Assembly (NCBI RefSeq): GCF_038433465.1
Contig: NZ_JAESVF010000001.1
Location: forward strand, 744,001-808,000
DNA: 64,000 nt
From: Galbibacter sp038433465
GTDB taxonomy: Bacteria; Bacteroidota; Bacteroidia; Flavobacteriales; Flavobacteriaceae
Reading direction: 5' to 3'
Made by a program: the position numbers and the translations under genes
The notes under the pieces: generated by a model
What the model was told of the DNA's origin: nothing
The model's input: the letters and a program-made list of their open reading frames with translations, nothing else
The model's database searches: none
In this document: positions 26,378 through 34,296 of the stretch, piece by piece
Position numbering within the stretch: the stretch's first letter is position 1
Layout of the letters: each line of letters opens with the position of its first letter

Positions 26378-27619
26378 ATGAAAAGAGACGGACACATAGA
26401 ATTAATGGCGCCAGCGGGAAACTTTGAGTCGTTGCAAGCGGCACTTGTCAATGGGGCAGATTCGATTTATTTTGGAGTAGAACAGTTAAATATGCGTGCG
26501 CGAGCAAGTATTAATTTTACTATCGACGATTTGCCAGAAATTGCAAAGCGCTGCACCCAAAAAGGAGTCCGAACGTATCTTACACTCAACACAATTATTT
26601 ACGATCACGATTTATCTATAATTAAAACTGTGCTCGATGCTGCCAAAGCTGCCAATATTACGGCGGTAATTGCAATGGATCAAGCGGTTATTGCGTATGC
26701 GCGCCAAATACAAATGGAGGTGCATATTTCAACACAAATTAATATTACCAATATAGAAACCGTAAAGTTTTATTCGCTTTTTGCTGATACTATGGTATTG
26801 AGTAGAGAGTTGAGCTTGCGTCAAGTAAAGAAAATTTGTGAGCAGATAGAAAGAGAACAAATTAAAGGACCTTCGGGGAATTTAGTAGAGATTGAAATTT
26901 TTGGTCATGGAGCGCTTTGTATGGCAGTTTCTGGAAAGTGTTATTTGAGTTTACATTCGCATAACTCGTCGGCAAACAGAGGTGCCTGCAAGCAAAATTG
27001 CCGAAAAAAATATACAGTAATCGATCAAGAAAGTGGTTTTGAAATTGAAATCGATAATGAATACATGATGTCTCCAAAAGACTTGTGTACTCTCGATTTT
27101 TTAGACCAAGTGATAGATGCGGGTTCAAAAGTTTTAAAGATTGAAGGTCGTGGGAGAGCTCCAGAATATGTAGCTACGGTAATTAAAACATATCGTGAAG
27201 CTATCGACGCGTATAATAACGGAACCTACAATGATGAAAAGGTTGCTACATGGATGAAAGAACTCGAGAAAGTTTATAATCGCGGATTTTGGAGCGGTTA
27301 TTATTTAGGACAAAAACTAGGGGAGTGGAGTGACGGACCTGGATCGCAAGCAACGCAAAAGAAAGTGTATGTTGGAAAAGGAATGCACTTTTTTCCGAAA
27401 AGTAATATTGCTGAATTTAAAATTGAAGCCTACGATATTAAAGTAGGAGATAAGCTTTTAATTACTGGACCAACTACAGGAGTTGAAGAATTTACATTGG
27501 AAGAAATGATGGTAAACGACCAAAAGTTGGAAGTTGCTACCAAAGGTGATTCGTGTACAATTCCGACGAAATTTAGAGTTCGATTATCGGATAAATTATA
27601 TAAAATAGTTGCTTCTTAA
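26378..27619 (+). CDS. U32-family protein, probable tRNA/rRNA hydroxylation factor (TrhP/RlhA-like)
   Basis: 413 residues. Family called peptidase U32, but characterised members (TrhP, RlhA, UbiU/V) act in hydroxylation of tRNA, rRNA or ubiquinone and carry Fe-S clusters. Visible: N-terminal TIM-barrel start ELMAPAGNFESLQAAL, and the U32 signature with cysteines EIFGHGALCMAVSGKCYLS followed by NRGACKQNCRKKY. Four cysteines there could hold a 4Fe-4S cluster. TrhP-like (5-hydroxyuridine in tRNA) is my best guess. It overlaps a ferredoxin gene by one base. Confidence 0.88.
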   Translation: MKRDGHIELMAPAGNFESLQAALVNGADSIYFGVEQLNMRARASINFTIDDLPEIAKRCTQKGVRTYLTLNTIIYDHDLSIIKTVLDAAKAANITAVIAMDQAVIAYARQIQMEVHISTQINITNIETVKFYSLFADTMVLSRELSLRQVKKICEQIEREQIKGPSGNLVEIEIFGHGALCMAVSGKCYLSLHSHNSSANRGACKQNCRKKYTVIDQESGFEIEIDNEYMMSPKDLCTLDFLDQVIDAGSKVLKIEGRGRAPEYVATVIKTYREAIDAYNNGTYNDEKVATWMKELEKVYNRGFWSGYYLGQKLGEWSDGPGSQATQKKVYVGKGMHFFPKSNIAEFKIEAYDIKVGDKLLITGPTTGVEEFTLEEMMVNDQKLEVATKGDSCTIPTKFRVRLSDKLYKIVAS

Positions 27620-27849
27620 TGGTTGTTGTTACGCTTCAAAGGAATAAATGCATTGGGTGTAATTACTGTGTAGAATTAGCGCCACAACAGTTTCAGATGT
27701 CGAAAAAAGACGGAAAATCGGTTTTATTGGGTTCCGCAGAAAAGAAAGGGTTTTTCACGATAAAATCATTTGACGATAGTATTTTTGAAAGTTGTAAGCA
27801 AGCACAGCAAGCTTGCCCTGTAAAAATAATTGATACCAAGCAGGTGTAG
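27619..27849 (+). CDS. Small 4Fe-4S ferredoxin
   Basis: 76 residues. Cysteines at 11, 14 and 17 (CIGCNYC) and 66 (ACPV) match a single 4Fe-4S cluster; Cys59 is extra. Its ATG overlaps the stop of the U32 gene (TAATG), implying coupled translation and a shared role, perhaps as electron donor for the U32 protein. The family itself does not prove that pairing. Confidence 0.88.
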   Translation: MVVVTLQRNKCIGCNYCVELAPQQFQMSKKDGKSVLLGSAEKKGFFTIKSFDDSIFESCKQAQQACPVKIIDTKQV

Positions 27850-27860
27850 GTTTTTTTGCA

Positions 27861-27908
27861 GGTTCAGAGGGACAAAGGTTCAGAGGGACAAAGGTTCAGA
27901 GAGACAAA
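27861..27908 (+). repeat. 16-bp tandem repeat, 3 units
   Basis: GGTTCAGAGGGACAAA occurs twice without change (27861 and 27877), then once with one change (27893). Related single units occur near 28061-28090 (ATTCAAAGTGACAGAGAGAC) and 63809-63835. Confidence 0.9.
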
Positions 27909-28577
27909 GTATAATCTAAAATAAACCTTAACTCTTTTGCTTTTTTACGCATTAAGTATCAATTCAACAATTACCCGATTCCACAGTTAAACAGTATGAG
28001 ATGTCTCGACTTCGCCTGTCTGCCGACAAAGGCAGGCTCGATATGAATTCATATTAAAGTTACAAAGATTCAAAGTGACAGAGAGACAAAGTTTAATCTA
28101 GGACAAACCTTAAGTCTTTTGCTTGTTTACTCATTAAATCTCGGTTAGATATAAATGTCGAAAAAAATAAATTTTAAACATTTGTTTTTCAATTATTTAA
28201 CAATACTTTCATTTTTGTCTTGACACAAAAACGAAACAAAAAAGTCAAGACTGATTTAAAAAGCATCAGAAAGTCTACGGAAACATCCACCACAGATAAA
28301 AAGAACTCGCTACGCTCAAACAGCTTTTTATCTATCGTCCCTCACTGCTTCCTTGATTTTCAATACTTTTTAAATAGGTCAATTTTATTATACATTCATC
28401 ATTTTTATATCGAACTCACTTTATAAACTCTCAATTCAACAATTAACCGATTCAACAGTTTAACAGTATGAGATGTCTCGACTTCGCCTGTCTGCCGACA
28501 AAGGCAGGCTCGACTGAATGCTTTGATTGAACCTTTAACTCTTTTCCTTTTTTACTTATTAGCTATCAACCGAATAA
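27909..28577. repeat. 728-bp repeat-filled gap
   Basis: No supported gene between the ferredoxin and the DUF4861 gene. Contents: an ~80-bp direct duplication (27960-28040 and 28432-28513), each copy running from CAATTCAACAATTA to a CTGTCTGCCGACAAAGGCAG hairpin; decayed simple-repeat tracts; and a ~175-bp structured repeat at 28206-28381. A 68-codon frame inside (28220-28426) is a by-product of the repeat. Confidence 0.75.
28206..28381 (+). repeat. ~175-bp structured dispersed repeat, copy 1
   Basis: Nearly the same sequence, in opposite orientation, is at 53155-53331; by eye about nine in ten bases agree. It contains inverted pairs: GTCTTGAC/GTCAAGAC at one end and AGATAAAAAG/CTTTTTATCT in the middle, with CTCGCTACGCTC in the loop. 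No coding capacity shared by both copies. A fragment is at 40552-40597. Confidence 0.85.
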
Positions 28578-29738
28578 TTATTCAATCGTTACTTTAAGTG
28601 GGGAATTTAGTTTTGTTGCAAAGTCCGAAAGGTAGCTTTCCCATTCATTCTGTGTAGTAAATTCGCCTGCTTTTTTCCAACCGAATCCTGCGTAGTAGCT
28701 TACCTTTTCGTTATTCAGTTTTAGTTTCGCAAAAAGATTACTTTCATCAACTTTGTTTGTGATGTATTTGTCGAAATTTTCAATGTTTTCGGGAGACGCA
28801 ACAATTCCCATTCCAAGTTCAGAATCTCCGTGAGGCTCCCAATAACTCATCCAACCTTCTTGTAAATTTGTATTTGTAATTCCTTTTTGTTGGTGTAATG
28901 TAATCCCTGCCGAAATGGTTTGTACACCTTTAATATGTAGGGTGATTTTCGATAAATTTTGTCCGTAATCAAGCGAGATGTGTTTCTTTTCTGTGATACT
29001 TTTCCCGTTTGCGTCCCAATCTTTATACGTCAGTTCAAAACTAGTTCGTATTGGTCCGTTGGTAATAGTTTTCCAACTGATGAAATTCTTAGAAAAGTAG
29101 TAAATCGAGTCAACTTTTTTGGCAATTCCTCCAATTCCTCTGCTGCTTCCTACATGGAAATTGTCGAGTCCTTCGCCATGATCCTTATGATAGTATCCTG
29201 GATCTTTATCGTTGGCTGCATACCATTTGTTAATAATTGGGTACTCCACACGCTTTAACCAAGCATCAATTCCGCTGGAAAGTGTACCTCCAGGAATGCT
29301 GTCTTCAATCATTTGTTGTGCAACAGGCCCATAAGTTCTAAAAGCGACTTTGTTGTTTTCCCAAGCGTAATCGTCGGTTCTTTCAGGCACAAAACGCGAG
29401 TAGCAAATTGTAGAGTCTGTAGTGTTATTTTTCTTCGGAAAGAGTTCGAACTTTGCTTCAGAAGAAGCTTTAATTTTTGGCTGAAACAAAAGTATATCCC
29501 AAGCACCATCTTTGTTAGTGTCGATAAGTTGAGAAGTCACCTCAGATTTATCACTTGCATTTCGAATTCCCCAATTTTTTTGCGTTTCATCCGAAGTGAT
29601 TTCATCTAAATTTATCTCAACGGTTTCGAAGGCTCTGTCGAGATTCAATTCGTTTTTTACAATAATTGTTTTTCCTTCTTCAGCACAAGATAATGCTGTT
29701 ATAGCGACTAAAACGAGTGAGAATACTTTTATTTTCAT
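28578..29738 (-). CDS. DUF4861 lipoprotein, uronate/pectin-type catabolism
   Basis: 386 residues with a lipoprotein signal (lipobox ALSC near residue 18). It fits DUF4861, a family common in Bacteroidota loci for pectin, alginate or other uronic-acid polymers, with no settled activity. Located downstream of kduD and kduI on the same strand (150-bp gap), so it probably acts in the same route. Confidence 0.8.
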   Translation of the reverse strand: MKIKVFSLVLVAITALSCAEEGKTIIVKNELNLDRAFETVEINLDEITSDETQKNWGIRNASDKSEVTSQLIDTNKDGAWDILLFQPKIKASSEAKFELFPKKNNTTDSTICYSRFVPERTDDYAWENNKVAFRTYGPVAQQMIEDSIPGGTLSSGIDAWLKRVEYPIINKWYAANDKDPGYYHKDHGEGLDNFHVGSSRGIGGIAKKVDSIYYFSKNFISWKTITNGPIRTSFELTYKDWDANGKSITEKKHISLDYGQNLSKITLHIKGVQTISAGITLHQQKGITNTNLQEGWMSYWEPHGDSELGMGIVASPENIENFDKYITNKVDESNLFAKLKLNNEKVSYYAGFGWKKAGEFTTQNEWESYLSDFATKLNSPLKVTIE

Positions 29739-29888
29739 GGTTGGTTTGTGTAAAGATTTTTTTCAGAATAGATTGAGAACGAAAGAAACCTCATTTAAAA
29801 TGAAATTTTCATAAGATTTCTTATCGTTTTCTGTGAGGAAACGTCATTGTTTCAATTCCGTTTACCTCTATTTTTTTCAGCAATAAAA

Positions 29889-30683
29889 CTAATCTTCGTT
29901 GGCAGGTTTTCCGATAGTAGCTAAAATTCCGCCGTCTACATATAAAATATGTCCGTTTACAAAATTACTAGCTTTGGAAGCCAAGAAAATGGCTGCTCCG
30001 CCTAAATCTTCTGGGTCTCCCCATTTGGCAGCAGGTGTACGATTGATGATAAATTCGTTAAACGGATGCCCGTCTACACGAATTGGTGCCGTTTGCGAAG
30101 TAGCAAAATATCCAGGGCCAATTCCGTTTACTTGGATGTTGTGTTTTGCCCATTCCGTAGCCATGTTTTGCGTAAGCATTTTTAAACCTCCTTTGGCAGC
30201 AGCATATGCGCCAACAGTGTTTCTACCAAGCTCCGACATCATCGAACAGATATTGATAATTTTCCCATTTTTACGAGCAACCATCCCTTTTACCACGTGT
30301 TTTGAAACGATAAAAGGAGCGACCAAATCAACGTCGATAACCTCTCTAAAATCTTCGACTTCCATTGTTTCTAATGGAATTCTTTTAATAATCCCAGCGT
30401 TGTTTACCAAAATATCGATTGCGCCAACTTCTTTTTCGATGGCAGCAATAGCGGCTTCAACTTCAGCTTCTACGGTGACATTGAATTTGTATCCAAACGC
30501 TTTTACGTTTTCTTTTTTATACACTTCGAGCGCATCGTCAATTTTTTGTTGCGACGAATTTCCGTTTACAACAATGGTTGCTCCAGCTTTTCCCAGTTGC
30601 ATTGCCATTGCCATTCCGAGTCCGTGTGTAGCTCCAGTAACAAGCGCTACTTTTCCTTCGATGTTAAATAGTGATAAGCTCAT
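29889..30683 (-). CDS. kduD: 2-dehydro-3-deoxy-D-gluconate 5-dehydrogenase
   Basis: Short-chain dehydrogenase, 264 residues, that reduces 2,5-diketo-3-deoxygluconate to KDG in breakdown of unsaturated uronates. Rossmann motif TGATHGLGMAMA, NNAG, catalytic Ser/Tyr/Lys (CSMM, then YAAAKGG). It lies one base after kduI, which supports KduD rather than another SDR. Confidence 0.93.
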   Translation of the reverse strand: MSLSLFNIEGKVALVTGATHGLGMAMAMQLGKAGATIVVNGNSSQQKIDDALEVYKKENVKAFGYKFNVTVEAEVEAAIAAIEKEVGAIDILVNNAGIIKRIPLETMEVEDFREVIDVDLVAPFIVSKHVVKGMVARKNGKIINICSMMSELGRNTVGAYAAAKGGLKMLTQNMATEWAKHNIQVNGIGPGYFATSQTAPIRVDGHPFNEFIINRTPAAKWGDPEDLGGAAIFLASKASNFVNGHILYVDGGILATIGKPANED

Positions 30684-30684
30684 A

Positions 30685-31518
30685 TTATCTTAATTCTGTA
30701 ATTGGTGCAACGTCCATATCGCCATAGTCTAAGTTTTCTCCAGCCATACCCCAAATAAAGCTATAGTTTGAAGTTCCAGAACCCGAGTGGATAGACCATG
30801 GTGGCGAAATAATTGCTTGGTGGTTGTGCATCCAAACGTGGCGAGTTTCTTGCGGTTGCCCCATAAAATGGCAAACAGCTTGATCTTTTGGAATATCGAG
30901 GTAGAAATAAATTTCCATTCTTCTGTCGTGAACATGCGCAGGCATGGTGTTCCATACGCTACCTGTTTTAAGTTCGGTTAGTCCCATTTGAAGCTGACAC
31001 GTCTCTACAATACCACCAATAATTAATTGGTTTACGGTACGGTGATTGGCAGTTTCCAACGAACCTAATTCAAGTTTATTAGCCTCTTGCATTCCCACTT
31101 TCTTTGTTGGCAGTTCTTTGTGAGCAGGAGCAGAGTTAAAATAAAATTTTGCAGGATTGCTACTATTGTCGCTTTTAAAAATAACTTCTTTGTTTCCACG
31201 ACCAATGTATAGCGCTTCTTTGTGTTCGAGTGTATACACTTCGCCATCGACAGAAACACTTCCTTTGGCTCCAACATTTATAATTCCGAGTTCTCTACGT
31301 TCCAAGAAATATTCAGCCTTAAGTAAATCGACGGTTTCTAATTTCAAATCCTTTTTCGGAACTGCCGAACCAGCGATATATCTGTCGTAATGCGAATAGG
31401 TAAGACTTATTTCGTCTTCCTTCATGAGGTCGTCTATCAAAAAGGTTTTTCTTAACGCTTCGGTATCCATTTGTTTTACCTCATTTGGACTAGAAGCATA
31501 TCTTTTGTTGTAAATCAT
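30685..31518 (-). CDS. kduI: 5-dehydro-4-deoxy-D-glucuronate isomerase
   Basis: Isomerises 4-deoxy-L-threo-5-hexosulose uronate, the product of unsaturated galacturonidases and oligouronide lyases. 277 residues; cupin-like with the metal site MPAHVHDRRMEIYFY (His, His, Glu) and a later His in WSIHSGSG. First gene of the unit kduI-kduD-DUF4861, with an operator/promoter just upstream. Confidence 0.95.
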   Translation of the reverse strand: MIYNKRYASSPNEVKQMDTEALRKTFLIDDLMKEDEISLTYSHYDRYIAGSAVPKKDLKLETVDLLKAEYFLERRELGIINVGAKGSVSVDGEVYTLEHKEALYIGRGNKEVIFKSDNSSNPAKFYFNSAPAHKELPTKKVGMQEANKLELGSLETANHRTVNQLIIGGIVETCQLQMGLTELKTGSVWNTMPAHVHDRRMEIYFYLDIPKDQAVCHFMGQPQETRHVWMHNHQAIISPPWSIHSGSGTSNYSFIWGMAGENLDYGDMDVAPITELR

Positions 31519-31554
31519 AATTAGTTTTTATTGGATTTTATACTGCAAATTACA

Positions 31555-31585
31555 CAAATGTAAAAATTAATGTAATCGATTACAA
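31555..31585 (-). promoter_or_regulatory. kduI promoter with LacI-type operator in the spacer
   Basis: On the - strand: TTG (31585-31583), a 20-bp spacer, then TACATTTG (31562-31555), which fits TAnnTTTG. The perfect 14-bp palindrome TGTAATCGATTACA (31571-31584) fills most of the spacer and touches the TTG. The central CG is typical of LacI-family operators. Repressor binding here would block polymerase, so the cluster is probably induced by a uronate intermediate. The regulator gene is not in the window. Confidence 0.7.
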
Positions 31586-31808
31586 GATAATTGTTTAGTT
31601 TTCTGATGCTGAAAAATGTATGTACGTACAAAGTAGTGCTTCTTTTGAAGAATGTTGTTTTGTATATATTATATAGAATAGCTGAAGTTCTAGAGGTGTC
31701 TTTAATTGAATCAGTCATGTTGCCTAATTTGTAACCTTTTTTTAAAAGAAGAATAAGGGTTTTGCCTTTTAGAGCTATTTAGTAATCACTTGAAAGACCT
31801 ATACAAAG

Positions 31809-31841
31809 CAAAAAATCCAGTCTATTTTGTAGACTGGATTT
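31809..31841 (-). terminator. tRNA-Asn terminator
   Basis: AAATCCAGTCTA and TAGACTGGATTT form a perfect 12-bp stem with a 5-nt loop, 8 bp past the tRNA 3' end on its strand, followed by a U-run. Confidence 0.8.
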
Positions 31842-31848
31842 GAATTTG

Positions 31849-31922
31849 CTCCCCCTCTTGGGCTCGAACCAAGGACCCTCTGATTAACAGTCAGATGCTC
31901 TAACCAACTGAGCTAAGGAGGA
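31849..31922 (-). tRNA. tRNA-Asn (GTT)
   Basis: Read on the - strand it folds into a cloverleaf of 74 nt: acceptor TCCTCCT/AGGGGGA (one T-G pair), D-loop AGCTCAGTTGGTTAGAGC, anticodon loop CTGTTAA with anticodon GTT, and T-loop GGTTCGAGCCC. The discriminator is G. CCA is not encoded. Confidence 0.95.
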
Positions 31923-32046
31923 ATTTATGTTTTGTGTTGCTCGCATGCCTTACTGTGTGGCGCTTTGCAAACTTTTATTCCTGTTTTGCGGATGCAAATA
32001 TATATGTTTTTTTCTTTACACCAAACAAAAAATTATTTTTTTTGTT

Positions 32047-33372
32047 TTATTTGAAAATCGCCTTGTAAAGGTCGTTTCCGTTGGCGTACAAAAGTAATGC
32101 AATTAATATAAAGAAACCAATCATTTGTGCATATTCTAAGAATTTTTCACTTGGCTTCCGTCCAGTAATCATTTCGTATAATAAGAACATTACATGCCCA
32201 CCATCTAAAGCTGGAATAGGTAGAATGTTCATAAACGCCAGAATAATAGATATAAAGGCCGTAGAAAGCCAAAATCCTTGCCAGTCCCAAGTGTCTGGAA
32301 ACAATTTTGCAATGGTACCAAAACCTCCAACTTCAGTAGCTCCTTTTTTGGTAAATAAAAACTTCATAGAGCTTATATAATCTCTTAATGTCCAATATCC
32401 GTAGTTAATTCCTGCAGGTATTGCTTCTGCCAACGAGTAGCTCTTTTTTGTGACCTTAATGTTGTTTAATGGCGATTTAGGATACACTCCAATGGTATGG
32501 TCTTCCGAAGGTGTAATAGTTAACGTGTCGGTTGTTTTGTTTCTTTCAATAACTAAACTAAGTGGTTTAACTTCGTTGTATTTTACTTTCGTAGTAAATT
32601 CATCCCAAAAGTTAATTGCTTGTCCGTCTACTGAAACAATTCTATCGTTTTGCTGAAGTCCTGCAAGTCCGGCAGGGGTGTCTGCAACAATGCTGTCGAG
32701 TACTGGTTCAATACGTGGCGTAAGCGGATGAATAACACCTTCTTTGTAAAGATAGGTTCCAAGAGAATCAGGTAAGTTTAAAACTTCTGTCTTTCCGTTA
32801 GCATGTTTTACTTCCATTTGAGAAACACCTCTAACCACCATCAAACGGCTTACATCTAAAATGTTGTCCGGTTTTTCTCCGTCTATTTTTAAAATTTTAT
32901 CACCGTTTTTAAAACCGTATTGCTCCAATTGTTTTACTACTGAAAAACCGTTTGGAAGTGCATCTTGCGAAACTTCATTGCTTCCCCAAGCATACAAAAC
33001 CATGGCATAGATAAAAAATCCAAGCAATAAATTTACGGTTACACCACCCAACATTATAATAAGGCGTTGCCAAGCTGGTTTTGAACGGAACTCCCACGGC
33101 TGAGGTGGTTGTGCCATTTGCTCTTTGTCCATGCTTTCATCTATCATTCCTGATATTTTTACATATCCTCCCAAAGGCAACCATCCGATACCGTACTCGG
33201 TTTCGCCGATTTTCTTCTTGAACAAAGAAAATTTTACATCAAAGAATAAAAAGAATTTCTCAACACGAGTTTTAAAAATTTTGGCTGGGATAAAATGACC
33301 TAATTCGTGTAAAATAATAAGTATAGATAAACTTAAAAAAAGTTGAATAGCCTTAACTAAAATTGGACTCAT
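32047..33372 (-). CDS. rseP: Site-2 intramembrane metalloprotease
   Basis: Cuts membrane-bound anti-sigma factors or remnant signal peptides within the membrane. 441 residues from the ATG at 33372; the longer frame would begin upstream of a -7 box. The zinc motif HELGH is at 22-26, PDZ domains occupy the middle (one ends GLAGLQQNDRIVSVDGQAI), and the second metal motif is MNILPIPALDGGH. Followed downstream by the tRNA-Asn gene. Confidence 0.94.
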   Translation of the reverse strand: MSPILVKAIQLFLSLSILIILHELGHFIPAKIFKTRVEKFFLFFDVKFSLFKKKIGETEYGIGWLPLGGYVKISGMIDESMDKEQMAQPPQPWEFRSKPAWQRLIIMLGGVTVNLLLGFFIYAMVLYAWGSNEVSQDALPNGFSVVKQLEQYGFKNGDKILKIDGEKPDNILDVSRLMVVRGVSQMEVKHANGKTEVLNLPDSLGTYLYKEGVIHPLTPRIEPVLDSIVADTPAGLAGLQQNDRIVSVDGQAINFWDEFTTKVKYNEVKPLSLVIERNKTTDTLTITPSEDHTIGVYPKSPLNNIKVTKKSYSLAEAIPAGINYGYWTLRDYISSMKFLFTKKGATEVGGFGTIAKLFPDTWDWQGFWLSTAFISIILAFMNILPIPALDGGHVMFLLYEMITGRKPSEKFLEYAQMIGFFILIALLLYANGNDLYKAIFK

Positions 33373-33398
33373 AAAATTGTTTTCATTTTCAAATCGCA

Positions 33399-33406
33399 CA
33401 AAAGTA
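33399..33406 (-). promoter_or_regulatory. -7 promoter box for rseP
   Basis: TACTTTTG on the - strand, with a TTG about 21 bp further upstream. It lies within the extended reading frame, 26 bp before ATG 33372, which supports that ATG as the true start. Confidence 0.55.
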
Positions 33407-33501
33407 ATGTTTTCCATCTACTTACCACAATCAAAAACAAATGAAGCTTAGGTTTTAAGACCGATTTATGATAAAACACTCGTTTTTCCTTGCCATTGTT
33501 G

Positions 33502-33509
33502 TATTTTTG
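33502..33509 (+). promoter_or_regulatory. -7 promoter box for the SCO1-like gene
   Basis: TATTTTTG fits the -7 consensus, 20 bp before the ATG at 33530. Confidence 0.45.
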
Positions 33510-33529
33510 TAATCGAAAACCAAAGGGTT

Positions 33530-34204
33530 ATGTTGCAACTTTTTAGCAAATACAAATATTTTTTCATCACGCTTTTTCTGCTTTCGGTAGTTATTATAAG
33601 TCTTATTTATTGGGCTTTAAAACCAAAGGAGCGATTACCAATTTACGAACCTTCTATGGTGAATCCAGAGTTGGTTGCTTCGGATGTTCAATACATCCGA
33701 AAAGATCATAAAATTGCACCTTTTAAACTTGTTAATCAAAACGGAGATACCATTACTGAAGCTGATTACGAAGGAAAAATTTATGTAGCCGATTTCTTTT
33801 TTACCACTTGCCTTACCATTTGCCCGATGATGACTGATAATATGGTGATTCTTCAAGATCAATTAAAAAACGATAACGAAGTTAAACTCTTGTCTTTTTC
33901 GGTAACTCCGCAAATCGATTCTGTACCCCGACTCAAAACTTACGCTCTCGAAAAAGGGGTAATCGACTCTAAATGGAATATGCTTACGGGCGATAAAAAA
34001 CAGATTTACAATCTAGCTCGAAAAAGTTATTTGGCAGTTAAAACTGTTGGTGATGGCGGACCTTTTGATATGATTCACACTGAAAATTTTGTGCTAGTAG
34101 ATACTAAAAAGCGTATCCGTGGATTTTACGATGGTACAAAACCTGAAGATATCGAGCAGATTCTTCATGATATTGAAATTCTTAAAAACGAAAATAATAG
34201 ATAA
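33530..34204 (+). CDS. SCO1/SenC-type copper chaperone
   Basis: 224 residues with one N-terminal membrane anchor (about 11-30) and a thioredoxin-like domain outside. The copper-binding residues are visible: Cys94 and Cys98 in CLTIC, and His183 in MIHTENF. Delivers copper to the CuA site of cytochrome oxidase or reduces it. Downstream terminator at 34208-34239. Confidence 0.93.
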   Translation: MLQLFSKYKYFFITLFLLSVVIISLIYWALKPKERLPIYEPSMVNPELVASDVQYIRKDHKIAPFKLVNQNGDTITEADYEGKIYVADFFFTTCLTICPMMTDNMVILQDQLKNDNEVKLLSFSVTPQIDSVPRLKTYALEKGVIDSKWNMLTGDKKQIYNLARKSYLAVKTVGDGGPFDMIHTENFVLVDTKKRIRGFYDGTKPEDIEQILHDIEILKNENNR

Positions 34205-34205
34205 A

Positions 34206-34239
34206 AAAAATCCAAGGTTTTCAAAACCTTGGATTTTTT
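34206..34239. terminator. Bidirectional terminator
   Basis: AAATCCAAGGTTTT pairs with AAAACCTTGGATTT around a short loop, with T-runs on both strands. It separates the SCO1-like gene from the convergent oligopeptidase gene. Confidence 0.88.
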
Positions 34240-34296
34240 CATTTCTTAATTTACTCGATATTTAAATGCTCCGAGATAATTTACTTCAGTAAAAAA

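Noticed and set aside
28220..28426. 68-codon frame in the gap before the DUF4861 gene
   Set aside because: It lies inside the 175-bp structured repeat, and the frame is not kept in the copy at 53155-53331.
29899..30693. 264-codon + strand frame opposite kduD
   Set aside because: It mirrors kduD almost exactly, has low-complexity Ser/Ile/Pro-rich content, and kduD has clear SDR motifs.
31521..31718. 65-codon frame upstream of kduI
   Set aside because: It covers the kduI promoter and operator and has no recognisable protein features.
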